From the NCBI RefSeq assembly GCF_021190955.1, contig NZ_JAIOAO010000010.1, positions 1-64,000 on the forward strand: DNA of 64,000 bases, in the 5' to 3' direction. The position numbers and the translations under genes are program-made. A model generated the notes under the pieces. It saw only the letters and a list, made by a program, of their open reading frames with translations, had not been told where the DNA came from and did not search any database. Shown piece after piece: positions 45,593 through 53,693 of the stretch (position 1 is its first letter; each line of letters starts with the position of its first letter). The DNA comes from Parachryseolinea silvisoli (lineage in GTDB: Bacteria; Bacteroidota; Bacteroidia; Cytophagales; Cyclobacteriaceae).

Positions 45593-46615
45593 CTAATCTA
45601 CGTTAAAAGTAACACCTGTTAATTCTTCGGTCAGCTTCCACAATTGTTTGGCGCTGGCTTCGTCTAACGAATAAGGCTTTACGCCATTCGGTACGGATGA
45701 ATCGACTGCTAATGGAGCAATATCAACATCTTCGAGATATACACCGCCTATTTTGTTTAGTGATGGACTCGTTGCAGCCCAAACGGTTGTAGCCGCACCC
45801 TGCGGTATAGTTTTTAGCGATGCAATCACTTCCGGCAAAAACTCTCCTTTTTCATTGACAAAGCCAAATTGCCGTAATATTTCTATTGGCGCTTCCCGGG
45901 TTAATTCTGTCCCGAAGATATTGCCGGGATGGATTGAATATACTCTTACTCCGAATGATCTGGCGCGTTCGTCCAATTCCAATGAAAACAGGTTCACAGC
46001 AGTCTTTGAATGTCCATACCCCTGCAACGTGTCATATGCACGATGTTCAAAATTAGGGTCGTCAAAATTGAACGGCGCAAACTGGTGTCCGAGAGACGAT
46101 AGGTTGACGACTCTTGCGCCATGTGCTTTTTTTAGCGCACTCCACAGTCTGGCCGTAAGCTGAAACACGGACAGGTAATTGGTCGCAAGCTGCGATTCTA
46201 TGCCTCTTGCATCACGCCGTAACGGCACAAACATGATTCCTGCGTTATTGATAAGTAGATGCAGCGGTCTGCCCGACGCCAAAAACTTACGGGCAAAGGT
46301 GTCTATGGAAGCCGGATCGGTCAGGTTCATTTCTTCTATTTCAACACGGGCAATTCCTTGCAGATTTTTCTTTGCTTTTTCAATATCTCTTGCGGGTACG
46401 ATAACGGTTGCCCCTGCGTTGGAAAGGGTTTTTACCGTTTCTAACCCTATGCCTGTGTTACCGCCGGTAACGATAGCTGTCTTGCCTGTAAGATCAATCC
46501 CATTGATTACATCACTCGCCGTAGACGTGGCGTTAAACCCAGAACCAATTGGTTTCTGTAACGCTCCCTCATAGTTGTTCTGTTTCATTTTTGATATTAT
46601 TTCATTAGAGTCCAT
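45593..46615 (-). CDS. SDR family oxidoreductase (retinol dehydrogenase-like)
   Basis: A 340-residue SDR. An N-terminal extension of about 40 residues precedes the Rossmann motif TGGNTGIG (50-57). NNAG is in LLINNAGIMF and the catalytic pair in GYGHSKTAVN. The size and 'NLSSLGHQFAPFNFDD' segment match the light-dependent protochlorophyllide/retinol dehydrogenase-like subgroup common in soil bacteria. It is divergent from an HxlR regulator 106 bases away and shares with it an intergenic region full of GTAAC repeats, so it is probably that regulator's target. Likely role: reduction of quinones, aldehydes or ketones; substrate unknown. Confidence 0.9.
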   Translation of the reverse strand: MDSNEIISKMKQNNYEGALQKPIGSGFNATSTASDVINGIDLTGKTAIVTGGNTGIGLETVKTLSNAGATVIVPARDIEKAKKNLQGIARVEIEEMNLTDPASIDTFARKFLASGRPLHLLINNAGIMFVPLRRDARGIESQLATNYLSVFQLTARLWSALKKAHGARVVNLSSLGHQFAPFNFDDPNFEHRAYDTLQGYGHSKTAVNLFSLELDERARSFGVRVYSIHPGNIFGTELTREAPIEILRQFGFVNEKGEFLPEVIASLKTIPQGAATTVWAATSPSLNKIGGVYLEDVDIAPLAVDSSVPNGVKPYSLDEASAKQLWKLTEELTGVTFNVD

Positions 46616-46671
46616 AAATACCGCCCCGGAAGCGGAAATTATGCGAAGCTAGATCAGGAACATATCCGTTA

Positions 46672-46719
46672 GTAACTTTGTTACAAAAAGTAACAGTAAC
46701 CTTCAGGTAACAAAGTAAC
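46672..46719. promoter_or_regulatory. HxlR operator region with paired GTAAC palindromes
   Basis: GTAACTTTGTTAC (46672-46684) is a 13-base palindrome. GTAACAAAGTAAC (46707-46719) is its inverted copy with one mismatch, and two more GTAAC units lie between (46690-46700). The sites span the gap between divergent HxlR and SDR genes and end two bases before the HxlR start codon. Confidence 0.75.
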
Positions 46720-46721
46720 AT

Positions 46722-47078
46722 ATGGAGTGCAAACCGGAATTTCAGGAAGACCGAAAAAAGGAAATGAGGGCTGTTCACGACGCTATGGACGTGCTGAACG
46801 GAAAATGGAAGATCTATATCATCTCCTCGATCTGCCATTACAACAAAAGAAGGTTCTCCGACATTTTGGAAGATGTGGTCGGTATCTCAAACAAAATGTT
46901 GAGCAAGGAACTAAAAGAACTGGAGGTTAATAAATTAATTAAGCGAACAGTTTTAGACACACAGCCTATAACAGTTCAGTATGAGCTAACGGAACACGGC
47001 AAAACACTAAAGACCATCATTACCAATCTGACAGATTGGGGAATGAAACACCGAAAGGAAATTATCGGAAAAGATTAA
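46722..47078 (+). CDS. HxlR-family transcriptional regulator
   Basis: A 118-residue winged-helix regulator (AMDVLNGKWKIYIISSICHYNKRRFSDILEDVVGISNKMLSKELKELEVNKLIKRTV). A Cys lies at residue 3 and another near 40; in this family cysteines can sense reactive electrophiles, quinones or oxidants. The divergent SDR gene and the GTAAC palindromes upstream suggest it represses both itself and the reductase until an electrophile appears. The start ATG at 46722 places the operators directly upstream. The regulator class is firm, the signal is inference. Confidence 0.92.
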   Translation: MECKPEFQEDRKKEMRAVHDAMDVLNGKWKIYIISSICHYNKRRFSDILEDVVGISNKMLSKELKELEVNKLIKRTVLDTQPITVQYELTEHGKTLKTIITNLTDWGMKHRKEIIGKD

Positions 47079-47092
47079 ATGCCCGTTTACTG

Positions 47093-49252
47093 CTATTTTG
47101 TATCTACCCTGATATGCCCGCCGTTTCTGAACACATCGTGCGGCACAAAGTATCCCTTAATGCTCTTTCCGTTCAGAACGATTTCACTCATACGCCGGCC
47201 ATTGCCTTTGTGCTCGACGATCACCGTTTTACCGTTTGGCTGTCTCCATTCTACCTTATCGAACATCGGTACCGTTACAATGTATGCGGGATCAGTCGCA
47301 GAAAATGGATACAGGCCAAGCGCGCAGAACACATACCATGCAGACATCTCCCCCGCGTCGTCCATTCCGCATAGTGCAAGACCTTCGTCGCCGATGCCGT
47401 AGAGGCTGTTCATGATTTGATCGATGATCTTCTGCGATTTCTCGGGTTTACCAATGAAATGGTATGCAAAGGGAGCTTCGTGATCGGGTTGGTTGCCGTG
47501 ACAGTATTGCCCTATCATCGATTCCACGTTCCTGGCGATGTGTTTTGGGTTCCACGGCAATGTGAAAAGAGAGTCGAGCTTCGACTCGAAGGCGGCATTT
47601 CCCCCATAAAGTGAGATGAGACCAGGCATGTCGTGCGGCACGTAAAATGAGACCTGCCAAGCGTTTGCCTCGCGGTACATATACTCGTAGTATGGATATT
47701 GGGGATTAAAATTTTTGATCCACTCCCCGCTCTCCAGCCGTCCCCGCATGAAACGCGTTGAGGGGTCAAATACGTTTCTGTAATTTTTTGACCGCTGCAT
47801 GAACACCTTGTAATTTTCGGTGTCTCCAAGTGCTTCTGCCAGCTTTGCGACTGAGTAATCGTCATAGGCATATTCGAGGGTCTTCGATACACCCGCTTTG
47901 GCCTTCGTTTCAACGTGCGGGTTCGCGATGTCAGGGTCTGCTATGTAGCCCTTCTGAATATATTCTTTGATATAGGGCCGTGCACCGCCTTCCAGATTGG
48001 CATTTCGCAACAGCAATTGATACGTGCCCTTTACGTCAAAGTCTGTGATGCCGCGCAAGTATGCCCCTGCAATAGAGGATGCCCCGTGATCACCGTGAAA
48101 GAATGTCGGAATAAATCCCGTTTTGTCGCCTACATCCTTGAGTGACTTGATCACGTCAAGCGCCGTACGTGGCGCGACTATTTCCAGGAGAACATCCTTG
48201 TTTCTGTAGGTATCCCAGAGGGAAGGCTCTGTGTAGTAATTAAAATCCGCACGCACCACGTTGCGCTTAGCATCGGTGTATTCACCGTTGACGTCGCTTC
48301 GGAGCGCAGGCCAGAGAAGTGATCTGTAAAAGCAGGAATAGAACATCGTCTTTTGTTTTTCCGTGCCGCCCTTCACCTTGATAGTCGAAAGAATATTCTC
48401 CCAGGTTTGTTCTCCGTCTTTCCGTATTTGGTCAAACGACTTAACGCCGATTTCTTTTTCGAGATTCTTTTTTGCGTTCTCTGTGCTCACAAAAGATAGC
48501 GCAATCTTCATTTCAACGGGCGCGTTACTACCGTTTTTCAGATGCAGGATGGAGTAGCCGTCCTGACTCGACTTATTCTGCACATCCAGTTTTTCAACGT
48601 CTGTATTGAAAATGGCATAAAAGAAGATCTTCTCGCCCCGCGTTGCCTGATAGCCGCTAACGGCCCGGGTGCCGTCCTGTTCGATTGTCCATTCGACTAC
48701 CTTGTTATTGGCACGTGCGAGATCGAAGATAATTTTCCGGTCTATATTGTTTTTGTATGTATAGCGGTGATAGCCGCACCGCAGCGTGGACGTAAGCCCG
48801 ACGTTGACGTTGTAGTCATCGAGGTTGACTTCATAGTACGCAGGCGAAGCCTTTTCCCGCTGATGGCTAAAGTGCGATCCTGATTTGTAAGATGTGGCAC
48901 GGTCTGCCGAGACCGGCAGCACGGGAATATTACATAAGTTCCAATGTCCCTTGTTCGTATGCGTGAACCCATAAATAACATTGTCTTCGTACTCATACCC
49001 TGCACCGGATCCATACTCTGTCATGGGGCTTAGCTGCACCATGGCATTGGGCAGCGAGGTTCCCGGAAACACCAATCCCGCCCACGACCGCCATCCTTCC
49101 GGCAGCTTGTAGCCCAGGATGGTTGAATCGGTAAGAGGTGCCGTCCCGATAAGAGGATTCACATAGGAAATGTATCGGTTATCGGCCTGGCTAAAACAGG
49201 CATAACCTGAGACAAAAAAGCAAACCGTCAGTGATAAAAATCGATTGAGCAT
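47093..49252 (-). CDS. GH92-family glycosidase (alpha-mannosidase type) with Gln variant
   Basis: A 719-residue secreted enzyme. Signal peptide (MLNRFLSLTVCFFVSGYACFSQ), N-terminal beta-sandwich (VNPLIGT, FPGTSLPNAMVQLSP), then the (alpha/alpha)6 domain. The two aspartates used as base lie in GMDDAGEMSAWYV. The other catalytic motif, usually GNEPDHH or similar with Glu as acid, reads GNQPDHE, with Gln588 (codon 47489-47491). From the literature I recall, Gln here marks members that cleave mannose-1-phospho diesters, where no acid is needed. The start at 49252 is chosen for the signal peptide; longer frames exist. It lies downstream of the 1238-residue gene and may share its transcript. Confidence 0.88.
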   Translation of the reverse strand: MLNRFLSLTVCFFVSGYACFSQADNRYISYVNPLIGTAPLTDSTILGYKLPEGWRSWAGLVFPGTSLPNAMVQLSPMTEYGSGAGYEYEDNVIYGFTHTNKGHWNLCNIPVLPVSADRATSYKSGSHFSHQREKASPAYYEVNLDDYNVNVGLTSTLRCGYHRYTYKNNIDRKIIFDLARANNKVVEWTIEQDGTRAVSGYQATRGEKIFFYAIFNTDVEKLDVQNKSSQDGYSILHLKNGSNAPVEMKIALSFVSTENAKKNLEKEIGVKSFDQIRKDGEQTWENILSTIKVKGGTEKQKTMFYSCFYRSLLWPALRSDVNGEYTDAKRNVVRADFNYYTEPSLWDTYRNKDVLLEIVAPRTALDVIKSLKDVGDKTGFIPTFFHGDHGASSIAGAYLRGITDFDVKGTYQLLLRNANLEGGARPYIKEYIQKGYIADPDIANPHVETKAKAGVSKTLEYAYDDYSVAKLAEALGDTENYKVFMQRSKNYRNVFDPSTRFMRGRLESGEWIKNFNPQYPYYEYMYREANAWQVSFYVPHDMPGLISLYGGNAAFESKLDSLFTLPWNPKHIARNVESMIGQYCHGNQPDHEAPFAYHFIGKPEKSQKIIDQIMNSLYGIGDEGLALCGMDDAGEMSAWYVFCALGLYPFSATDPAYIVTVPMFDKVEWRQPNGKTVIVEHKGNGRRMSEIVLNGKSIKGYFVPHDVFRNGGHIRVDTK

Positions 49253-49408
49253 ACTCGGCAAGGTCTTGTAAATTCTTACGTACGAAAAAAATCGTAACAT
49301 CGAATTTAGCATGAAGATGTCTTCCATGCAATCGAGAGCAGGAGGAATGGATGTATTTGCCTGTACAAGGTGCTAACGCATGGCATATGGGGAAGCAATT
49401 TCACCATT

Positions 49409-52400
49409 TTATTCCAGCTCTCGGATCTTGATATTCTTAAACGACACCCCACTGTCGTGATCTTGTAAGGCGATATGCCCCTTCCGTGCTTTACCGAATC
49501 CGGGCATATCCTTAAACTTGCTTTTGAACACCATCTCATCCCACTGCGTTGTATGCATTTCGAAGTCAGCGATTTGATAGCCGTTGAGCCAAAACTGGCA
49601 TTTGCCTTTGTTTACGATCAAGCGCGCGTTATTCCACTCTCCCGCCAGATTCGTTGCCACCAGCTTGCTTTCTATCAAATCATACAGGTCGCCGGCACGA
49701 TGTTTCTTAATTCTCGCATCCGGATGACAGAGATTGTCCAGCAGCTGCATTTCGGGGCCCGTCTCCCAGGGGTAGTTATACCCTTCGGTTGCGACGTTAA
49801 ACATGATTCCGCTGTTACCACATTTTTCAATTTTCCAATCCAGGGCTAACTCGAAGTTTTCATATTCATCGGCAGTAATTATGTCGCCGCCCGCAACGTT
49901 ATTCGGCTTGCCATATGATTTGTTCAATGTCAGAACACCGTTGCGTGCCTGCCATGCGGGTCCTGTCTTTGCTCCATTGAATGATTGCCAGCCGGACGTC
50001 GTTGTACCGTTGAAAAGCAATTTCCATCCTTCTTTTTGTTCTTGCTCGGTCAGGGTATTGACTGAAAGCGCCTTCGCCTGATTTTTAAAACCTGGCGTGC
50101 CTGCCGGTATGCTGTTGAGGGTATACCATCCTTCCGTCGACCATAGGTTTCTACCGGTGTTGCTTCTAAACACTCCCCTCAAACGTATATATACCACGTG
50201 TCCAGGTTGCATGCCTTCGATTTCGAGGAATACCTTCTTCCGGTCGGCGGAAATATTGACGGATTTGACTGTCAGGATTTTCTCATCGAGCTTTGGCCCA
50301 CCGTAATCTGCAGTAGGCTTATAATACCATTGCTTGATTTCATAATCCGTTGCCGAGGTGCCATCGGTATCCGCGAGCGGTTCGGTCATTTCAATCTCCA
50401 TGCCATTCGACCGGGCTCTGACGGCCAGCATTTCAAAAGCGGGATTACCCGTCCAGATCAATTTCTGAAGCCCAAACCATTTACCGCCGGCGTGCGCCCA
50501 GTTGCCAGGGTTGCCTATCATGCCGGCATATAACGCTCCGTCAGGTCCCCACACGGCACGGTTTACGCCGCCTTCAAGTCCCTGGGTGAACCGGAACACA
50601 ACGCCTTGCAAATTGCCATCCACTTTCTCCATAAACACACGCTTAAATCCACCGTGCGTTACTTCCCCGTGCAACATCTGCCCTTTATAGGGGCCAACGT
50701 TAATCGGTACTGGCTGGCTGGGCGAATTGCCAATCTCGTCTTGCGGAAGCCACACGACCGGCAGCTTTTCGGTTAATAAAGCCGTCCCTACCGGATCAAC
50801 GGAACGCGAACCGTACCAGGAGCCGTTGGTAATATGCACCAACTTACTGGACGGCAGCCAGTCACCCTGGTTGTCGGCAACAAATAGCTCTCCTTCTGCA
50901 TTGAAATTGATTCCATTCGGCGTGCGAAGGCCACTGGCAATAAATTCATAATGCCCATCTTTCTTGGATATCTTAATTACTTTTCCGCGGTCGGGAATCT
51001 GAGGCTGTGTGCTGGCGCCACCGGGATTGATGGCCGTGGCCAGCGCCGCGTAGAAATATCCGTCTTTATAGGCTAGTCCAAACGCGAACTCGTGAAAGTT
51101 AGCGGAGACCTTCCACCCGTTGCATACTGATTCATATCGATCGATTATTCCATCCTGATCTGTATCGAGCAGCCGGGTGAGCTCGTGCTTTTGCAACACA
51201 TAGATCGTATCGTTTATCACCTTGATGCCAAGCGGTTCGGCGAGGCCTGACGCGATGCGGGTTACTTTTATTTTCTCCGGCGTATGTTGCGTAACGCCTT
51301 CCAGTTTATATACCGGCCCGGTTGAATCCCAGGTACAGAGGATCAAACTGCTGTCCGACAAGAAATCCATTCCGCCGACCTTCGGCTCAAAAGAAGAAGG
51401 ACGAGCCTGCTCCACCTTAAAGGATGGATGTATGCCGGCCTCATCCCGTTGATCACCGGGAATGCTTCGCACCAACTCACTGGCCGGCACATACGGTACG
51501 GACCGCTTGAATTGTGCTGTAGTGTGTACCAGGTTTTTGTCATCGATCACAGCAAACTTGCCCGCATCATGCGTGGCCCACTGCAGGGACAATGCCAGGC
51601 CGCCGCCACCCTGGTAGAAAATAATCTCTACCGCATGCTTTCCTTTTTTCAAGACGATCTCCGCTTCCTTCGCTTCTGCGGCATGAAAGCCATCATTGTC
51701 AATGAATAGTTTGTTGTCCAACCACATACGCGACCCATCATCACTCGCCAGGCGGAATACGAAGTTATCGTCCTTCTCTATAGTGATAAACCCTTTGATA
51801 TGCAGCAGCATATTTTCACGCGACTTCGGAGCATTCTGGAAGCTCTCTTCATTAAAGTGTATTGACGGCGCTACCGCTGTATAGATGGGATCGGCGTGTT
51901 GGGGCAGATCGTACAGATTCGTATTTGCCGATTCGATGGTGTAAAGCGATACCGCCAGGCCGGGGTAGTCTTTATTCTTATCGTCTTTCTCAAATTCGTT
52001 CTTTTCATCCAGTTGAACCTGCGTGAAGGGCGTGGCCACACCGATACCATTATCCGGTGTCGTTTCATTCCCCATGGTTTCACCATCCAGGGATAGCACA
52101 TACGAGACCATCTTCGCGGCGTCCTGTTCCATCAGATCGGGGTGTGGAGACATCGGCACAGCGCCCCAATTGCCCGCACCACCAGCGATTACTTTTTCAG
52201 CCAACATCGTCACGTTTGCTTCGGTGAATGTGTACTTTTTAGCGATGTCTACATAGGACGGCCCAACGGTTTTGACTTTTTCGTTATGGCAGGTTTTGCA
52301 ATCGGAAGTTTCGATGAGCGCCGCGCCTTGCGCCAGTAGATCGCCTGGCTGAGCATCGTCTTTTTTATCGGGCTGCTCCTCAAATCCGGGGTGGAAAAAT

Positions 52401-53125
52401 ACCGTGAGGTCGGTGTTGCCCTTTTCATTCAATAGCACCTCCACCTCGGCGCCATATGTCGTCCCATCCTGACTCTTGTTTTCTCCGGAACTGATAACGT
52501 TTACTTCACCATTGCACGTGTAATCATCCGCTTGCTGCATGTTTGAGAGCATCGTTCTGATTTTGACGCGTGTATTCGCGGGGGCATTGACGACCCGGAA
52601 TATACGAACCAGTCCCGGCTGATTCGATTTCGCTTCATATTCAGGTGTTTCATCGACAAAAATAGCATCGCCATTTTCATTCTCCAGTTGAAAATGAAAC
52701 GTGACCTGATCGTCCTTTATACTATAGCCACGAAACTGTGGAACGACCGGAACATCCTTCCCGTTTATAACCAGATACCAGAATGAGTTGTTGTCGGGTT
52801 GTGTGAAGTAGGCATATCCTTTTGAGGAAGGTTGGGGGCCGTGATGAGTGGTATAAACGGCGCCATCGAACACGACACCACCTTTCCACGCCTTATACAG
52901 CTGGCATGCTTGCGCATCGTAGCTCACATAAAGATTGTCATGTAACGCCACGGTGACCATTCTCGGCTTGTTGTCCAATACAGATCGAAATACCCAGGGA
53001 TCGCGCGGTCGTTCGATTCTATTTCCTGATTCACAGCCGGCCAATACCGCAAACAGCAACGTCGCCAGTACTACGCCTTTCACTTTACTAATTTTTGCCA
53101 TTGATAAGAATGATATGAAGCTCAT
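49409..53125 (-). CDS. Large lipoprotein: cytochrome c, PA14, propeller dehydrogenase and DUF1080
   Basis: A 1238-residue lipoprotein (lipobox AGC after about 30 residues). In order: an N-terminal domain seen in similar proteins (about 40-255); cytochrome c with haem motif CKTCH (about 275-280) and a later Met/Pro-rich ligand loop; PA14 domain (about 390-530), a carbohydrate-binding fold; a six-bladed propeller of the glucose/sorbosone-dehydrogenase type (about 575-925); an immunoglobulin-like part; and DUF1080/3-keto-disaccharide hydrolase (about 1027-1238, WKLLFNGTTTSGWQSF). It may oxidise a sugar at C3 and then cut the 3-keto product, with electrons leaving through the haem. It has its own leader, a copy of the SusC leader at 60.5 kb. 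Confidence 0.85.
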   Translation of the reverse strand: MSFISFLSMAKISKVKGVVLATLLFAVLAGCESGNRIERPRDPWVFRSVLDNKPRMVTVALHDNLYVSYDAQACQLYKAWKGGVVFDGAVYTTHHGPQPSSKGYAYFTQPDNNSFWYLVINGKDVPVVPQFRGYSIKDDQVTFHFQLENENGDAIFVDETPEYEAKSNQPGLVRIFRVVNAPANTRVKIRTMLSNMQQADDYTCNGEVNVISSGENKSQDGTTYGAEVEVLLNEKGNTDLTVFFHPGFEEQPDKKDDAQPGDLLAQGAALIETSDCKTCHNEKVKTVGPSYVDIAKKYTFTEANVTMLAEKVIAGGAGNWGAVPMSPHPDLMEQDAAKMVSYVLSLDGETMGNETTPDNGIGVATPFTQVQLDEKNEFEKDDKNKDYPGLAVSLYTIESANTNLYDLPQHADPIYTAVAPSIHFNEESFQNAPKSRENMLLHIKGFITIEKDDNFVFRLASDDGSRMWLDNKLFIDNDGFHAAEAKEAEIVLKKGKHAVEIIFYQGGGGLALSLQWATHDAGKFAVIDDKNLVHTTAQFKRSVPYVPASELVRSIPGDQRDEAGIHPSFKVEQARPSSFEPKVGGMDFLSDSSLILCTWDSTGPVYKLEGVTQHTPEKIKVTRIASGLAEPLGIKVINDTIYVLQKHELTRLLDTDQDGIIDRYESVCNGWKVSANFHEFAFGLAYKDGYFYAALATAINPGGASTQPQIPDRGKVIKISKKDGHYEFIASGLRTPNGINFNAEGELFVADNQGDWLPSSKLVHITNGSWYGSRSVDPVGTALLTEKLPVVWLPQDEIGNSPSQPVPINVGPYKGQMLHGEVTHGGFKRVFMEKVDGNLQGVVFRFTQGLEGGVNRAVWGPDGALYAGMIGNPGNWAHAGGKWFGLQKLIWTGNPAFEMLAVRARSNGMEIEMTEPLADTDGTSATDYEIKQWYYKPTADYGGPKLDEKILTVKSVNISADRKKVFLEIEGMQPGHVVYIRLRGVFRSNTGRNLWSTEGWYTLNSIPAGTPGFKNQAKALSVNTLTEQEQKEGWKLLFNGTTTSGWQSFNGAKTGPAWQARNGVLTLNKSYGKPNNVAGGDIITADEYENFELALDWKIEKCGNSGIMFNVATEGYNYPWETGPEMQLLDNLCHPDARIKKHRAGDLYDLIESKLVATNLAGEWNNARLIVNKGKCQFWLNGYQIADFEMHTTQWDEMVFKSKFKDMPGFGKARKGHIALQDHDSGVSFKNIKIRELE

Positions 53126-53471
53126 AGGGAAATCACCCCTTGATGTCTCCGATGTTTTTTATAAATTTGATTGGTTTTGGTTCATGAAAAATGGACACAA
53201 CTATCCTCTGCGGTTTGGATACGAGCGGCAATTCATAGTCAAACCCTGAGAATCTTAATGCAAGTCGGTGATGTCCCAACGTCACCGATTTTTTTTGTAT
53301 GTTGCTATTTCATAGGAACTTAGCGTTAATTGATAGATCCTGTTGACCCGGCAAAAGGAACGGCGTCAACCTATTTATAGAGTGCAAAAACCGGCCGTAT
53401 TTTACTCTCTTCCTAATAGAAAAATGTAAATACTACAGGTGCAGAACGCCCCAATATACTAAACTTAGAAA
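53126..53471. other. Region upstream of the 1238-residue gene
   Basis: Contains the promoter/leader of the gene at 53125 (53161-53316) and the upstream end of the SusCDE operon terminator. No further gene is visible. The sequence after 53316 to the terminator shows no repeated element that I can name. Confidence 0.5.
53161..53316 (-). promoter_or_regulatory. Leader copy A with hairpin
   Basis: On the minus strand: CCTATG (53316-53311), an A tract, hairpin TCGGTGA/TCACCGA (53288-53282 with 53271-53265), TTGCATTAAGA, then a 28-base block identical to leader copy B (60478-60629), and further similar sequence ending near 53161. The downstream gene starts at 53125. The shared parts include promoter-like and transcribed segments, so a common sigma factor and a shared leader function are likely. 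Confidence 0.7.
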
Positions 53472-53499
53472 AAGTGGGCGCACTTTTCGGCGCCCACTT
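53469..53499 (-). terminator. Terminator of the SusC-SusD-SusE operon
   Basis: A 10-base perfect stem AAGTGGGCGC (53472-53481) with GCGCCCACTT (53490-53499) and an 8-base loop; on the minus strand five T follow. The 44-codon frame ends only eight bases before it. Confidence 0.8.
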
Positions 53500-53506
53500 G
53501 TACAAA

Positions 53507-53641
53507 TCAGAGTTTTTCCAGCCGCCGCCGTTGGCCGCTATTTTCGCCGTGGTTTGTTGCCGCGTCGGAATCCGACACAGCAACCTCCGGGGTGATAGAT
53601 AGTATTGCCATGAACAGAACCTGATTGGATATCCATTTCAT
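53507..53641 (-). CDS. Small predicted secreted peptide or gene remnant
   Basis: A 44-codon frame, MKWISNQVLFMAILSITPEVAVS followed by DSDAATNHGENSGQRRRLEKL. The N-terminus looks like a signal peptide (Lys2, hydrophobic core, VAVS-type cleavage), and the remainder is short, polar and basic at its end. It starts 52 bases after the SusE stop codon and ends eight bases before the operon terminator, so it is on the transcript. No family is recognised. It could be a true secreted peptide, or the start of a gene lost by deletion. Confidence 0.4.
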   Translation of the reverse strand: MKWISNQVLFMAILSITPEVAVSDSDAATNHGENSGQRRRLEKL

Positions 53642-53693
53642 AACTCCAATTCGCTTTATTAGAATCCCAGACATCATGTTTCGTGGATCTAAA

